Shown here: piece after piece, positions 1 to 7,024 of the stretch
Layout of the letters: every line of letters begins with the position of its first letter
Position numbering within the stretch: the first letter of the stretch is position 1
Assembly: GCA_900315495.1 (NCBI GenBank)
Contig: OMZJ01000029.1
Span: forward strand, 1-32,996
Origin: an uncultured Lachnospiraceae bacterium
Lineage (GTDB): Bacteria > Bacillota > Clostridia > Lachnospirales > Lachnospiraceae
Length of the DNA stretch: 32,996 nt
Reading direction: 5' to 3'
The notes under the pieces: generated by a model
The model's database searches: none
Seen by the model: the letters and a program-made list of their open reading frames with translations, nothing else
What the model was told of the DNA's origin: nothing
Made by a program: the position numbers and the translations under genes

Positions 1-1
1 G

Positions 2-74
<73 letters not shown>

Positions 75-115
75 ATCTGCCGTACCGAATGCGATCCGGT
101 GCGTCAACGCTGACT

Positions 116-144
116 AATATACTCTTTTCCCGCATATCTGTCAA
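116..144 (-). promoter_or_regulatory. sigma-A promoter of the tRNA-Phe gene
   Basis: On the minus strand TTGACA (139-144, 6/6) is followed by a 17-bp spacer and TATATT (116-121, 5/6). The predicted start is about 35 nt upstream of the mature tRNA. This is one of the best promoters in the window, as expected for a stable RNA. Confidence 0.85.
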
Positions 145-265
145 GCATTTTTGCAAATTTCTTTTCCTGCCGCAAAGACACACCGGAAAAACCGATCTGC
201 GGCCGTTTTGAAATCTGACTTCTTCCTGCCGTACAGTGCATGAAAGAAGTCCCCCCGCGGATCAT

Positions 266-297
266 TGCCGGCAGTTTCTGACCTGAAACTGCCGGCA
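266..297 (-). terminator. stem-loop downstream of the peptide transporter operon
   Basis: A perfect 13-bp stem (TGCCGGCAGTTTC with its complement, 6-nt loop) sits about 90 bp past the end of the ABC ATPase gene. A second compact hairpin (GGCGGGG/CCCCGCC, 371-385) follows that stop codon directly. Neither has a clear U-tract on the minus strand, so they may act as Rho-assisted or RNA-protecting ends. The rest of 145-388 shows no gene. Confidence 0.45.
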
Positions 298-388
298 GAC
301 TTCACAGGTTTCCGCAGCTTCGTGGAAAATCCCGGGCTCCCGCTGCCCGGCCTTCTGTCCGAGGGCCGCCGGCGGGGACCCCGCCATC

Positions 389-2563
389 TTACCGTTCCAT
401 CAGGTGGCAGCGGCAGAAATGCCCGGGGGCAATCTCGTGCAGCTCTGGCCGTTCCGTCTTGCAGCGCTCGGTGCAGTACGGGCAGCGGGTGTGGAACAGG
501 CATCCCGAGGGCGGATTGACAGGGCTGGGAAGCTCTCCCTTCAGCTCGATGCGGCTGCCGGGATGATCCGGGTCTGCCGCCGGCACGGCGGAGAGCAGCG
601 CCTTCGTATACGGATGCTCCGGATGGCGGAAAATCTCGTTTTTCGGTGCGGTCTCCACAATCGTCCCGAGGTACATGACGCCGATCCGGTCAGAGATCAG
701 CTCGACCACCGAGAGGTCATGAGAGATGAACAGATACGTCAGATGGTACTTCTCCTGCAGATCCTGCATCAGGTTCAGCACCTGGGCTTGAATGGATACA
801 TCCAGCGCCGAGACCGGCTCATCCGCAATGATCAGCTTCGGATTCACGGACAGTGCCCGGGCAATGCCGACGCGCTGCCGCTGTCCGCCGGAGAATTCAT
901 GCGGGTACCGCTCCCCGTAGATGGCCGGAAGACCGACCGTTCCGAGAAGCGCCGCAACCCTCTGTCTTCTCTCCGTCGGCGTCATCTTCGTGTGCAGGAG
1001 CAGCGGCTCCTCGATCAGATCCGCGATCTTCATCCGCGGATCCAGCGAACCGTACGGATCCTGGAAAATCATCTGCATATCGCCGCGGATCGGCCGGGCT
1101 TCCTCTTCCTTCATCTTTGCGATGTTCTTCCCGTCAAAGAAGATGTCGCCGGAGTCGGGCACCAGGAGATGATTGACCAGCCTTGCCGTGGTGGATTTTC
1201 CGCAGCCGGACTCTCCGACCAGAGAGAACGTCTCGCCGGCACGGATGTCAAAACTCACATGGTTGACCGCGTGGACCGACTTCTTCTTCGAAAAGAGGCC
1301 GCGGTTGACCTCAAAGGTCTTGACGATGTCACGCACGGAGAGCAGCGGCTGTTCTCCCGGTGTCCGCGCGGATTCCGCCTGCGCTGCTTCCCCGGATTTC
1401 GCGCCGGACTTTCCGGCGTCCTTCGCCTGCGGCGCTTCGGAAACCGTCACGCGGGGTTCTCCGGCTCCGTTTGCCTGCGGCGTTCTGGATTCTGTCACAT
1501 GGGATTCTGCGGTCCCGTTCGCCTGAGGCGCCCCGGTTTTTTCTTCCTGTGTCTTCCCGTCTGCACCGGCAAGCTCCTTCCAGAGCTCCTCCGCGCGGAA
1601 GCAGCGGATTCTGTGGGCCGCATCACCGCCGAAGGGCACAAGATCCGGCTCCTTCTCCCGGCAGAGATCCGTCGCATACCGGCATCTCGGCGCAAACTTG
1701 CAGCCTTTCGGCATGTGGGCCAGGTCCGGAACCTGCCCCGGGATGGAGGGAAGACGCGTCATCTCCGAACCGATCTTCGGCACGCAGGCGATCAGGCCCC
1801 GGGTATACGGATGCACGGGATGATGGAACAGCTCTCTCACATCGGCCTGCTCCACAATTCTTCCGGCGTACATGACCAGAACGCGCGAGCACATCTGCGC
1901 GACCACGCCCAGGTCATGGGTGATCAGGAGGATCGACGCACCCTCCTCCTTCTGCATGTTTTTCATCAGGTCCAGGATCTGCGCCTGGATCGTGACATCA
2001 AGTGCCGTCGTCGGCTCATCCGCGATCAGAAGCTCCGGTTTGCACGACATCGCCATGGCGATCATCACGCGCTGGCACATGCCGCCGGAGAGCTGATGCG
2101 GATAGCTGCGCAGTGTATTCTCTACATCGGGGATTCCGACTTCCCGCAGCATGTCCGACGCCTTCTGCCGCGCCTGCTCCCTGGTGCATTCCTGATGGAG
2201 CTGTATGGTCTCGATCATCTGGTTTTCAATCCGGATCGGCGGGTTGAGAGAACTCATCGGGTCCTGGAAGATCATCGAGATCTCTCCGCCGCGGATCTCG
2301 CGCATCCGCTTTTCCGTGTAATCCAGGATATTTTCGCCGCGGAAGATCACCTCTCCGTTTGTGGTCCGCCCGGAGGTATCGGCAAGCAGCCGCATGATCG
2401 ACATGGAGGTGACGCTTTTGCCGCAGCCCGATTCGCCCACAAGCCCGATGATCTCCCCTTTCCCGATCTGAAAGGAGACATCGTTGACGGCCGTCACGGA
2501 TTTCTTTTTGTCCACCCGGAATTCGGTCCGCAGATTTTTTACATCCAGCAGTACATTGGCCAT
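389..2563 (-). CDS. Fused oligopeptide/dipeptide ABC transporter ATP-binding protein (DppD-DppF type)
   Basis: One 724-residue cytoplasmic protein carries both ATPases that power the adjacent permeases. N-half: Walker A GESGCGKS (43-50), signature LSGGMCQ (158-164), Walker B LLIADE (178-183), then a C-terminal Cys-rich segment (C288, C294, C301, C321). C-half: Walker A (450-457), FSGGQRQ (557-563), Walker B LIIADE (577-582), and a second Cys segment (C688, C694, C701, C717). Such Cys sets are typical of DppD/OppD tails and can bind an Fe-S cluster. A hydrophilic linker, residues 345-404, is built of 16-residue repeats. The AAAGGAG ribosome site overlaps the stop of the upstream permease gene. 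Fused double ATPases of this family are known (GsiA, YejF). Cys replaces the usual Arg in the first signature. Peptide substrate class is inferred from family only. Confidence 0.93.
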   Translation of the reverse strand: MANVLLDVKNLRTEFRVDKKKSVTAVNDVSFQIGKGEIIGLVGESGCGKSVTSMSIMRLLADTSGRTTNGEVIFRGENILDYTEKRMREIRGGEISMIFQDPMSSLNPPIRIENQMIETIQLHQECTREQARQKASDMLREVGIPDVENTLRSYPHQLSGGMCQRVMIAMAMSCKPELLIADEPTTALDVTIQAQILDLMKNMQKEEGASILLITHDLGVVAQMCSRVLVMYAGRIVEQADVRELFHHPVHPYTRGLIACVPKIGSEMTRLPSIPGQVPDLAHMPKGCKFAPRCRYATDLCREKEPDLVPFGGDAAHRIRCFRAEELWKELAGADGKTQEEKTGAPQANGTAESHVTESRTPQANGAGEPRVTVSEAPQAKDAGKSGAKSGEAAQAESARTPGEQPLLSVRDIVKTFEVNRGLFSKKKSVHAVNHVSFDIRAGETFSLVGESGCGKSTTARLVNHLLVPDSGDIFFDGKNIAKMKEEEARPIRGDMQMIFQDPYGSLDPRMKIADLIEEPLLLHTKMTPTERRQRVAALLGTVGLPAIYGERYPHEFSGGQRQRVGIARALSVNPKLIIADEPVSALDVSIQAQVLNLMQDLQEKYHLTYLFISHDLSVVELISDRIGVMYLGTIVETAPKNEIFRHPEHPYTKALLSAVPAADPDHPGSRIELKGELPSPVNPPSGCLFHTRCPYCTERCKTERPELHEIAPGHFCRCHLMER

Positions 2564-2574
2564 TTCTCTCTCCT

Positions 2575-3465
2575 TTACTGAATTTTCGGGTCCAGCGTAT
2601 CTCTGAGACCGTCGCCCAGCAGGTTAAACGCGAGCACGGTGAAGAAAATCAGCGCGCCGGGACAGAATACCATGTGCGGCGCGGTATTCAGATAGTTTCT
2701 GCCCTGGGACAGCATGGTGCCCCAGTCCGGCTCCGTGACATTTGCGCCGAAGCCCAGGAAGGACAGGGAGGAAGAGGCCAGAATCGCTGTTCCGATTCGC
2801 ATGGTGAAATTGACAATCATCGACTGGACCGTTCCCGGAAAGACGTGACGCCACAGGATTCTGCGGCCGGTGCATCCGATGCTCCGGGCTACCTCTACGT
2901 AGGGCGCTTCCTTGACCTCCAGGGTTGCGCTGCGGATAATCCGCGCAAAGCTCGGCACGGTGAAGACTGCAACGGCGATGACCACGTTGATCACGCCCGG
3001 GCCGAGAATCGCCACGATGGCGATGGCCAGAAGGATATCCGGGAAGGCAAACAGGATGTCCGAGCCTCTCATGACGATGGCGTCGATCACGCCGCCGTAG
3101 AATCCGGCCAGAAGGCCCAGAATGATGCCCAGGGCCGCGCCGATCGCCACGGATCCGAGGGCCACGGAGAGGGAAAGCCTGGTTCCCGCCACCAGACGGG
3201 CAAACACATCGCGTCCGAACTCATCCGTGCCCCAGATGTGTCGGGCGGAAGGGCCCTGGAGCAGCGCCGTGTAATCCGCCGCGTTGGGATCGTAGTGAAT
3301 CACGATCGGCCCGAAAACAGCGACGAGGGCGAGGATGACAATGAACCAGAAGGACACGACAGCGGTCTTGCGCTTGTGGAACTTCTTGAGAAAACTTCGC
3401 ACCGGCTTTCTCGGCTGGAGGAATTTTTCCTCCTCGGGGGTCATCTGCCTGGTATTTTCTTCCAT
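2575..3465 (-). CDS. dppC: Peptide ABC transporter permease, DppC/OppC family
   Basis: A 296-residue inner-membrane permease. The hydrophilic N-terminus (about 1-35) precedes a first membrane helix (about 36-56); four to five more helices follow, as in the OppC family. The segment FAFPDILLAIAIVAILG and the EAA-like loop near VEVARSIGCTGRRILWRHV contact the ATPase. The ending DGLRDTLDPKIQ is characteristic of DppC. Start ATG is preceded by AGGAG. It lies 16 bp after dppB and 11 bp before the ATPase gene, so the three are co-transcribed. Length is normal for the family. Exact substrate cannot be read from sequence. Confidence 0.94.
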   Translation of the reverse strand: MEENTRQMTPEEEKFLQPRKPVRSFLKKFHKRKTAVVSFWFIVILALVAVFGPIVIHYDPNAADYTALLQGPSARHIWGTDEFGRDVFARLVAGTRLSLSVALGSVAIGAALGIILGLLAGFYGGVIDAIVMRGSDILFAFPDILLAIAIVAILGPGVINVVIAVAVFTVPSFARIIRSATLEVKEAPYVEVARSIGCTGRRILWRHVFPGTVQSMIVNFTMRIGTAILASSSLSFLGFGANVTEPDWGTMLSQGRNYLNTAPHMVFCPGALIFFTVLAFNLLGDGLRDTLDPKIQ

Positions 3466-3481
3466 TTCGTCTCCTCTCCTC

Positions 3482-4402
3482 TCAGTTGTAACGGATCTTG
3501 GGATTCAGGAATCCGTACACAATATCCGTGATCAGGTTGATGATGATGTACTCCAGGGCAAAGAACAGAAGCAGGGCCTGAACGACCTTGTAATCTCTGT
3601 AGTTGATGGAGTCCACCAGAAGACGCCCCAGTCCGGGGATGGAGAAAACGGTTTCCGTCATGACGGAGCCGGAGAGCAGGCCGCCGATCTGAAGCGCGGC
3701 CACGGTGACCACCTCGATGAGGGAGTTGCGGAACGCGTACTTCAGAATGACCGCAGGCTCCGAGAGGCCCTTGGCCCGGGCGGTGCGGACATAGTCCTCC
3801 TTCATGTTCTCCAGCATGGAAGAGCGGGTGAATCTGGCCAGAATCGCCATGATGCCGCAGCCCATTGTGATCGAAGGCAGGACATAGCTCTTTGCCGTGG
3901 ACAAGCCCGCCGTCGGGAAAATCCGAAGGTTGACGGAGAAAACCTGGATCAGCTCCAGGCCCAGCCAGAATCCGGGGATGGAAATGCCGGAGATGGCGAT
4001 GACCATGGTGATATAGTCCAGCGGTTTCCCTCTCCTGACAGCGGCGATGATTCCGAGAAACACGCCCAGAATGGTTGCCCAGATCATCGAGGTGATGGTG
4101 AGAATGATGGTGGGCTTGAAGCAGGGACGGATGGTATCCCAGACCGTCGCGTTATTGCGGACGGAATTGCCGAGATCCCCGGTGAACAGGCCCTTCATGT
4201 ACTCTCCGTACTGAACCAGAAGCGGCTTGTTCAGTCCGAGATTTTCCCGGATCGTTTCCACCTCTTCCTTGGTCGCATCCATTCCGGCAATCAGTCTTGC
4301 CGGATCGCCGGGAATCAGATGGATAAACATAAAGATCAGAAAAGTGATCGCAATGAGCAGAGGGATTGTGCTCAGGATCCTGCGCAGGACGTATCTTGCC
4401 AT
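3482..4402 (-). CDS. dppB: Peptide ABC transporter permease, DppB/OppB family
   Basis: A 306-residue permease with the standard DppB start, MARYVLRRILSTIPLLIAIT, where the first membrane helix begins at once. Family landmarks include FIHLIPGDPA near residue 30, the EAA loop DYVRTARAKGLSEPAVILKYAFRN, and the motif SIPGLGRLLVDSINYRDYKVVQ near the C-terminus. About six membrane helices are expected. The ribosome site GGAGGT is 7 nt from the ATG. It is separated from the binding-protein gene by about 180 bp holding a stable stem-loop, a common arrangement that makes the binding protein more abundant than the membrane parts. Confidence 0.94.
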   Translation of the reverse strand: MARYVLRRILSTIPLLIAITFLIFMFIHLIPGDPARLIAGMDATKEEVETIRENLGLNKPLLVQYGEYMKGLFTGDLGNSVRNNATVWDTIRPCFKPTIILTITSMIWATILGVFLGIIAAVRRGKPLDYITMVIAISGISIPGFWLGLELIQVFSVNLRIFPTAGLSTAKSYVLPSITMGCGIMAILARFTRSSMLENMKEDYVRTARAKGLSEPAVILKYAFRNSLIEVVTVAALQIGGLLSGSVMTETVFSIPGLGRLLVDSINYRDYKVVQALLLFFALEYIIINLITDIVYGFLNPKIRYN

Positions 4403-4454
4403 GAATTTACCTCCAGCAATGGCAGATCAAAATAAGTCTGAAAGCAGACAGAAG

Positions 4455-4479
4455 CCGGCAGTCCGATCCGGACTGCCGG
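4455..4479 (-). terminator. intra-operon stem-loop between binding protein and permease genes
   Basis: CCGGCAGTCCG pairs perfectly with CGGACTGCCGG around a 3-nt loop; flanking AGAAG/CTTCT can extend the stem. A pyrimidine-rich stretch follows on the minus strand, but not a pure U-tract. Likely a partial terminator or 3'-end stabiliser for the binding-protein transcript. Other GC-rich complementary segments lie at about 4500-4570. Confidence 0.5.
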
Positions 4480-4585
4480 TTCTTCTGCACGTTTGCTGTG
4501 TGAATGCTGCCGCAGGCCGCGGCCCGCCCTGCGGAATGTCCCTATGCAGGGCAGACGGCCGCATCTGCGAAGCCTGAAGGGTTCG

Positions 4586-6268
4586 TCACTGTGCGAGTGC
4601 CGCGGTGCCGAAGCTCAGCTGTCCGTCCGGCAGCACAGAGACGCCGGAGACATAGTTCTTGGTGGCATAGAGGATCTCGTCATTGCCGAGGAACAGCCAC
4701 GGGCAGTCCTCCCATGCCTGATCCTGCGCATCGCCGTAGAGCTGGGCAAGAACGGTCGGATCGGTCTCTGCGAGTGCATCGTCCAGATCCTTGTCGAATG
4801 CCGGGTTGTCATAGTATGCGGTGTTGGCGGATGTCGGCGGCATCATTGTGGAGTGAAGCAGCGCACGGACGGAAGAATCAAAGCTTCTGTCGGATGCGGA
4901 CCAGTTCACATACCACATGTTGATCTTGGCGTCTTCCTTGTCCACATAGATGCTGTCGGAGACAGTCGCCGGCTCCATCGGAACAACCTCTACATTGATT
5001 CCGATCTGTGCAAGCTGCTGAGCGACAAAGGTCATGCCCTTGATTTCCTGCGTGGTGTTGTCTCCCCAGAGGGTGAGATCAAAGCCATCCGGATATCCCG
5101 CCTCGGCCATCAGCTCTTTCGCCTTGTCCAGGTCGTAGGTATAAGCCGGCTCTTCCTTGTAGTAGGAAATGCAGCTCGGAACGCAGCTGGTTGCCGGCAG
5201 TCCGTAGCCGGAATACATGACCTGCACATACGCATCCTTATCGATCGCATAGTTCATTGCCTGGCGGACTTCCTTCTTGGAAAGCTGCTCCAGATTCATG
5301 TTCAGGGTGACATAGCGCATAATGTTGGAATAGCCGGCGCTGACATTAATGGTATCGTCGCCGGACACTGCCGCGAGCTGGTCAGACGTGAACGGATAGA
5401 CCATATCGGCCTCGCCGGTCTGAAGCATTGCGGTTCTGGAACCTGCCTCCGGGACTTCCTGAATGGTAAGTGTGTCCACCGACGGCTTTTCGCCCCAGTA
5501 ATCCGGATTTGCGGTCATCGTGGTGTGATCGCCCTGCTTCCACTCGGAGAAGACGTAGGGGCCGGTGCCACACGGATGATACATGATGTCATTCCCGTAC
5601 TTTTCCAGCGCAGTCGGGCTGATAATGCAGAACTGTGTGAGTTTGTTCAGGAATACATTGTACGGCATAGCGAGCTTCAGGACCAGCGTGTAGTCATCCG
5701 GCGCTTCCATGCTCTCGATGCGGTTGGTTTCGTTGCCGTCGCTGTCGGTCACGATAAAGAGACGTCTTCTGGAAAGGCCGTTGTCCTTGTCCGTGACGCG
5801 GTTGATGTTGTCGATGACAGACTGGGCGGTGAAATCCGTTCCGTCGTGGAACTTGACGCCCTGGCGCAGATGGAAGGTATAAGTCAGGTTGTCGTCAGAG
5901 ACCTCATAGCTCTCTGCCAGCTTGCCCACGATATTTCCCTCGCCATCGAAGGTCACCAGTGTCTCGTACATTCCGGAGCAGGCGGAAATCGCATTGGTGT
6001 CGGAGATGTTCTGCGGATCAAGGCCGCTCACAGAGCCCTCGATGGCAATGACGAAATCATTATCCGGGGACACGGCAGTGCTGGTCGCGGACTGGATGGC
6101 CGTGGCGGCTGCCGTCGCGGCGGTACCGGTCTCCCCGCTGTCGGAAACGCTTTCCGGCTCACTGACACTCTCTGCTTCACTGGTTTCCTCCGCATACGCA
6201 GCGGTCGCAGCAATGCTGGACACTGCCATCATGCTGCCGAGAAATAGTGCGGCAACTCTTCTCTTCAT
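4586..6268 (-). CDS. Peptide ABC transporter substrate-binding protein (SBP family 5, DppA/OppA type)
   Basis: The extracytoplasmic binding protein of the transporter, 560 residues. It has a signal peptide (MKRRVAALFLGSMMAVSS, cleavage likely after AYA, about residue 26), then an acidic Ser/Glu/Ala/Thr-rich stretch to about residue 68. The SBP family 5 fold follows; FHLRQGVKFHDGTDFTAQSV is the family signature, and later segments such as VRQAMNYAIDKDAYV and AGYPDGFDLTLW also fit. The start was chosen for AAAGGAGG 7-8 nt upstream; the reading frame stays open further upstream but runs through promoter and leader. Unusually, there is no lipobox cysteine, so it is not an obvious lipoprotein. A structured leader and a sigma-A promoter precede it. 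Confidence 0.93.
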   Translation of the reverse strand: MKRRVAALFLGSMMAVSSIAATAAYAEETSEAESVSEPESVSDSGETGTAATAAATAIQSATSTAVSPDNDFVIAIEGSVSGLDPQNISDTNAISACSGMYETLVTFDGEGNIVGKLAESYEVSDDNLTYTFHLRQGVKFHDGTDFTAQSVIDNINRVTDKDNGLSRRRLFIVTDSDGNETNRIESMEAPDDYTLVLKLAMPYNVFLNKLTQFCIISPTALEKYGNDIMYHPCGTGPYVFSEWKQGDHTTMTANPDYWGEKPSVDTLTIQEVPEAGSRTAMLQTGEADMVYPFTSDQLAAVSGDDTINVSAGYSNIMRYVTLNMNLEQLSKKEVRQAMNYAIDKDAYVQVMYSGYGLPATSCVPSCISYYKEEPAYTYDLDKAKELMAEAGYPDGFDLTLWGDNTTQEIKGMTFVAQQLAQIGINVEVVPMEPATVSDSIYVDKEDAKINMWYVNWSASDRSFDSSVRALLHSTMMPPTSANTAYYDNPAFDKDLDDALAETDPTVLAQLYGDAQDQAWEDCPWLFLGNDEILYATKNYVSGVSVLPDGQLSFGTAALAQ

Positions 6269-6441
6269 AAAGAATCCTCCTTTTTGTGCAGACCTTTCCG
6301 GTTTCCGTGCAAAACTGCACGCTGTGTCCGTACCGCGTGTCAAAAAAGCGAGGTCTGAACCGGCGCCATTCTGCCTCGAAAAGCGAATATGACTCCGATT
6401 TAGATCCTCGCTTCCTTGCGATTCCCGTGCCGTCTGCAGAT
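6269..6441 (-). promoter_or_regulatory. structured 5' leader of the peptide-binding protein gene, attenuator-like
   Basis: About 170 nt separate the predicted transcription start from the start codon. Three segments can pair in mutually exclusive ways: AAGCGAGG (6406-6413), TCGCTTTTCGAGG (6374-6386) and CCTCGCTTTTTT (6342-6353). Segments 1:3 form 8 bp, 1:2 form 6 bp, and 2:3 form a hairpin ending in a U-run, like an intrinsic terminator. A later GGTCTG (6289-6294) can pair with CAGACC (6352-6357). A possible 9-codon ORF (6340-6369, peptide MAPVQTSLF) starts 4 nt after GAGG and stops just past the U-run. Close to the gene is a small hairpin, GTGCA/TGCAC. I match this to no known riboswitch. 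Confidence 0.45.
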
Positions 6442-6446
6442 GCCTC

Positions 6447-6475
6447 AGTCTAACACGTTTTCCCGCCGAATTCAA
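6447..6475 (-). promoter_or_regulatory. sigma-A promoter of the peptide transporter operon
   Basis: TTGAAT (6470-6475), 17-bp spacer, TAGACT (6447-6452) preceded by TG one base upstream (extended -10). It lies between the end of the [2Fe-2S] protein gene and the binding-protein gene, in an AT-richer patch. Confidence 0.65.
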
Positions 6476-6503
6476 TAACCCGGCAGGTTTTGTGCGGCGG
6501 TTT

Positions 6504-6710
6504 TCACCCCATCATGATCTCGGAGATCGTGTCCATGATCGCGTCATGGCACTTTCCGCAGCCCGTGGAACATTGCGTCTGCTTCTGCACCTCGTCGAAT
6601 GCGGTGACCACATTGTCAAAATGATTCATGTTGTGGAGTGCCGCGTCAACATCCGAGTAGTTGACATGCTTGCAGTGGCAGATCTCTCTGTCGACAACTT
6701 CCTTTGCCAT
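6504..6710 (-). CDS. Small BFD-like [2Fe-2S]-binding protein
   Basis: A 68-residue cytoplasmic protein resembling the bacterioferritin-associated ferredoxin (BFD) domain. It shows the paired C-x-C (ICHCKHV, C11 and C13) and the later CSTGCGKC, whose GCGKC matches the second ligand pair of BFD domains. Between them is a short helical region as in that fold. An AAAGGAGG ribosome site sets the start; the frame remains open upstream but without initiation signals. No bacterioferritin gene is in view. Stand-alone BFD-like domains may act as small electron carriers or cluster donors; the partner here is unknown. Its stop lies just upstream of the transporter promoter. Confidence 0.85.
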   Translation of the reverse strand: MAKEVVDREICHCKHVNYSDVDAALHNMNHFDNVVTAFDEVQKQTQCSTGCGKCHDAIMDTISEIMMG

Positions 6711-7024
6711 CCTTTTCCTCCTTTTTGCCGTGCCTCCTCCGGATCTTCCTCTGCGGTCCGGTCCGGCGCGATGCCTTGTTCTGCGGGGATCAGCGCGCGG
6801 TGCGGCCTGCGCCGCACGGCACCTGGTGCCCCGGTCCGCGGAATACTCTGTGCTCGCACTGTGTTCCGCGGGTTTCCTCTGTTTTCCCGTTTCCGGCAGC
6901 CGCCGGGAATCCGGCCGGCCGTGCTTTCGCGGGTTTCCTCTGTTCTCCGCTTCCGGCAGCCTGCCGGAAATCCGGCCCGGCCTGCTTTCGCGGGGAATTG
7001 CGTTTTCGCCTCTGCCTGAATTGG
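6711..7024 (-). other. non-coding spacer rich in inverted repeats
   Basis: This 314-bp spacer between the methyltransferase and [2Fe-2S] genes holds no convincing gene. It contains adjacent perfect hairpins: GTGCGGC/GCCGCAC (6800-6817), GGCAC/GTGCC (6818-6830) and CCGCGGAA/TTCCGCGG (6836-6871), then the 61-bp tandem repeat listed separately. Apart from the ribosome site at 6711-6720 no promoter is evident in the GC-rich sequence, so the small gene is probably read from upstream. Confidence 0.6.
6867..6988. repeat. two tandem 61-bp repeats
   Basis: Copies at 6867-6927 and 6928-6988 both begin CGCGGGTTTCCTCTG and end TGCTTT; a third partial copy (CGCGGGG) starts at 6989. They differ by substitutions and compensating single-base indels, so the repeat is not maintained as a reading frame. 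Each copy contains a small CCGGC..GCCGG hairpin. Confidence 0.85.

Noticed and set aside
404..2581. A 725-codon open frame on the plus strand opposite the ABC ATPase gene
   Set aside because: It is the antisense of a clearly conserved double ATPase. Its composition is Arg/Leu/His-rich, it has no recognisable domain, and GC-rich codon use commonly leaves such antisense frames open. The same holds for 4493-6247, 9174-11591 and 20392-23265.
6269..6441. T-box leader for the peptide transporter
   Set aside because: No GGGTGGNACCGCG antiterminator sequence and no specifier-loop layout found.
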